DNA of 64,000 nucleotides. Source: Pseudorhodoplanes sinuspersici. Lineage in GTDB: Bacteria; Pseudomonadota; Alphaproteobacteria; Rhizobiales; Xanthobacteraceae. Each line of letters starts with the position of its first letter. Within the stretch, counting starts at the first letter, position 1. The translations under genes were made by a program, and so were the position numbers. Positions 62,734-64,000 of this stretch are shown in pieces. The notes under the pieces were generated by a model. The model worked only from the letters and a program-made list of their open reading frames with translations. It had not been told where the DNA came from and ran no database searches. The DNA is taken from assembly GCF_002119765.1 (NCBI RefSeq), contig NZ_CP021112.1:2908501-2972500 (forward strand). Direction: 5' to 3'.

Positions 62734-63936
62734 ATGGCGTTGACCGATACAAATTGCCGTAACGCAAAGGCCCGATCTGCGCCTTACAAACTGTCAGATG
62801 GTGGGGGGCTTCATCTGCTCGTCGCGCCGAGCGGAGCGCGATACTGGCGTCTGGCTTACCGCTGGATGGGGAAGCAGCGCACACTGGCCCTTGGTGTTTA
62901 TCCTGCCGTTTCTCTTGCGAGCGCCCGTGATGCTCGAGATGAAGCAAAACGCAATCTTGCGGCTGGCTCTGACCCATCTGCGGTGAAGCGAGCAAGCCGC
63001 CGAGCAGCGAAGCTGTCGGCCGATAACACGTTTGAGGCAGTGGCGAGAGACTGGCACGACGTTTGGAAGAGCGGACGCACCGAGTTCTATGCGACCCAGG
63101 TTATGCGACGGCTGCAAGCGGACGTGCTGCCAGAGATCGGCCAGCGGCCGATCTCCGAAATTGAACCGCCGGAGTTGCTGGATCTCCTCCGTAAAGTGGA
63201 AAAACGGGGCGTTCACGAAACGGCTCGTCGTCTCCACCAACTTATTGGTCAGATATTCCGCTTCGCAGTCATTACGGGGAAGGCGAAACGTAATCCTGCT
63301 GCGGATCTGAAGGGGGCGTTGCGAGCAACGGGCGAGCCCAAACGTCATAAAATGATGCCGCGGGCAGATCTACCTGTCTTTTTACGGTCTTTGGAGAACG
63401 ATAGCGGTGAGCCGAGGACTCGCCTTGCGCTGAAGCTCGTGACGCTGACATTTCTCCGGACGACTGAATTGCGCGGCGGAAAATGGAGTGAGCTGGAGAA
63501 CCTCGAAGACCCGTCTGCGTTATGGCGTATTCCCGCTGAGCGGATGAAAATGCGCAAGGAGCACTTGGTCCCGCTTTCTCGACAGGCAGTCGAAGTTATC
63601 CGGGAGCTCCGTCGCCTGTCAGGCATTAGCGACTTTATGTTCCCGTCACCGGGTAAGGAGGGCTACATGTCCAATAATACGATGCTCTACGCATTGTATC
63701 GGCTTGGCTATCATGGGAGGGCGACGACGCATGGTTTTAGATCGCTCGCCTCGACAATCTTAAACGAGCACAATTTCAATCGTGATTGGATTGAACGACA
63801 GCTCGCGCATGTCGAACGAAACGAAGTTCGTCGTGCGTACAATGCGGCGGAATGGTTGCAAGATCGCCGCGATATGATGCAGTGGTGGGCGGATTACCTC
63901 GACAGATTCGCTATGACCGAGACGAAAGCAGCTTAA
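62734..63936 (+). CDS. P4-type tyrosine integrase
   Basis: 400 residues. The N-terminal DUF4102 arm-binding domain (LTDTNCRNAKARSAPYKLSDGGGLHLLVAPSGARYWRLAYR) is followed by a core-binding domain and a catalytic domain with Arg in LRTTELRGGKW, HGFRSLASTIL (HxxR), His in LAHVERNEVRRAYN and its Tyr nucleophile. P4-type integrases use tRNA 3' ends and usually start just inside the element. The ATG at 62734 is preferred over 62665. It differs from the integrase at 18098, so it probably belongs to a separate, tandem element that continues past the window. Nothing is seen in 63937-64000. Confidence 0.92.
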   Translation: MALTDTNCRNAKARSAPYKLSDGGGLHLLVAPSGARYWRLAYRWMGKQRTLALGVYPAVSLASARDARDEAKRNLAAGSDPSAVKRASRRAAKLSADNTFEAVARDWHDVWKSGRTEFYATQVMRRLQADVLPEIGQRPISEIEPPELLDLLRKVEKRGVHETARRLHQLIGQIFRFAVITGKAKRNPAADLKGALRATGEPKRHKMMPRADLPVFLRSLENDSGEPRTRLALKLVTLTFLRTTELRGGKWSELENLEDPSALWRIPAERMKMRKEHLVPLSRQAVEVIRELRRLSGISDFMFPSPGKEGYMSNNTMLYALYRLGYHGRATTHGFRSLASTILNEHNFNRDWIERQLAHVERNEVRRAYNAAEWLQDRRDMMQWWADYLDRFAMTETKAA

Positions 63937-64000
63937 ATTTTTCTCGCTAAGGTATCTCGGGAAGATAGTGACAAAGCCACGGCTATAGTCCGTGACTCGT

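Noticed and set aside
62103-62735. Minus-strand frame with WARQDSNLQPDRYE
   Set aside because: This is the antisense of the tRNA-Ile 3' copy; the rest shows no family.
1-64000. CRISPR array
   Set aside because: No regularly spaced identical repeats with unique spacers were seen.

Overview
The window looks like high-GC alphaproteobacterial DNA. The dense GC-rich core genes, the REP-like intergenic repeats and small rhizobial-type hypothetical proteins suggest Hyphomicrobiales (Bradyrhizobium, Afipia, Rhodopseudomonas or Xanthobacteraceae-like). This is judged by eye; no species can be named.

Positions 1-18083 are core-like. They hold the end of a flavin monooxygenase, an alpha/beta hydrolase, a TctC receptor, a haem-motif adenylate cyclase, pncB, a duplicated two-helix membrane protein that resembles a potassium-channel pore with an altered filter, a thioesterase, a diacylglycerol kinase-like protein, a UdgX-type uracil-DNA glycosylase, an amidohydrolase, dctA and a lytic transglycosylase. 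One AT-richer gene (6464-7696, PD-(D/E)XK-like) looks foreign. The core ends at an intact tRNA-Ile(CAU) at 18008-18083.

Positions 18084-62552 form a composite genomic island of about 44.5 kb. A perfect 45-bp copy of the tRNA-Ile 3' end lies at 62508-62552, and a tyrosine integrase ends 14 nt after the tRNA. A second, P4-type integrase starts just beyond the far repeat, so another element probably follows in tandem. Displaced 3' ends of tRNA-Arg (two copies), tRNA-Glu and tRNA-Lys inside the island, with a serine recombinase relic, IS3 pieces, a ParB relic, a SAVED-domain relic and truncated genes, show that it was built by repeated insertion and decay.

The island carries three catabolic modules. 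Module 1 (21161-33122) is a nicotinate-type pyridine pathway: a MarR regulator with a three-site operator array, a three-subunit molybdenum hydroxylase with CoxG, a NicC-like monooxygenase, NicF-like amidase, NicD, NicX and a complete tripartite tricarboxylate transporter (TctCBA). No maleate isomerase is visible. Module 2 (37835-53406) has two molybdenum-hydroxylase large subunits around one FAD and one 2Fe-2S subunit, a cupin, two decarboxylase-type amidohydrolases, two orphan TctC receptors, an alpha/beta hydrolase, an aldehyde dehydrogenase and a ferredoxin. A TetR regulator lies inside it, and three 18-bp palindromes of one pattern stand before three of its transcription units. Module 3 (53497-61590) is a LysR regulator divergent from a branched-chain-amino-acid-type ABC importer with a permease-ATPase fusion, a cyclase-family metal hydrolase and an amidase. 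The substrates of modules 2 and 3 cannot be read from sequence; an N-heteroaromatic or aromatic carboxylate or amide is the best guess.
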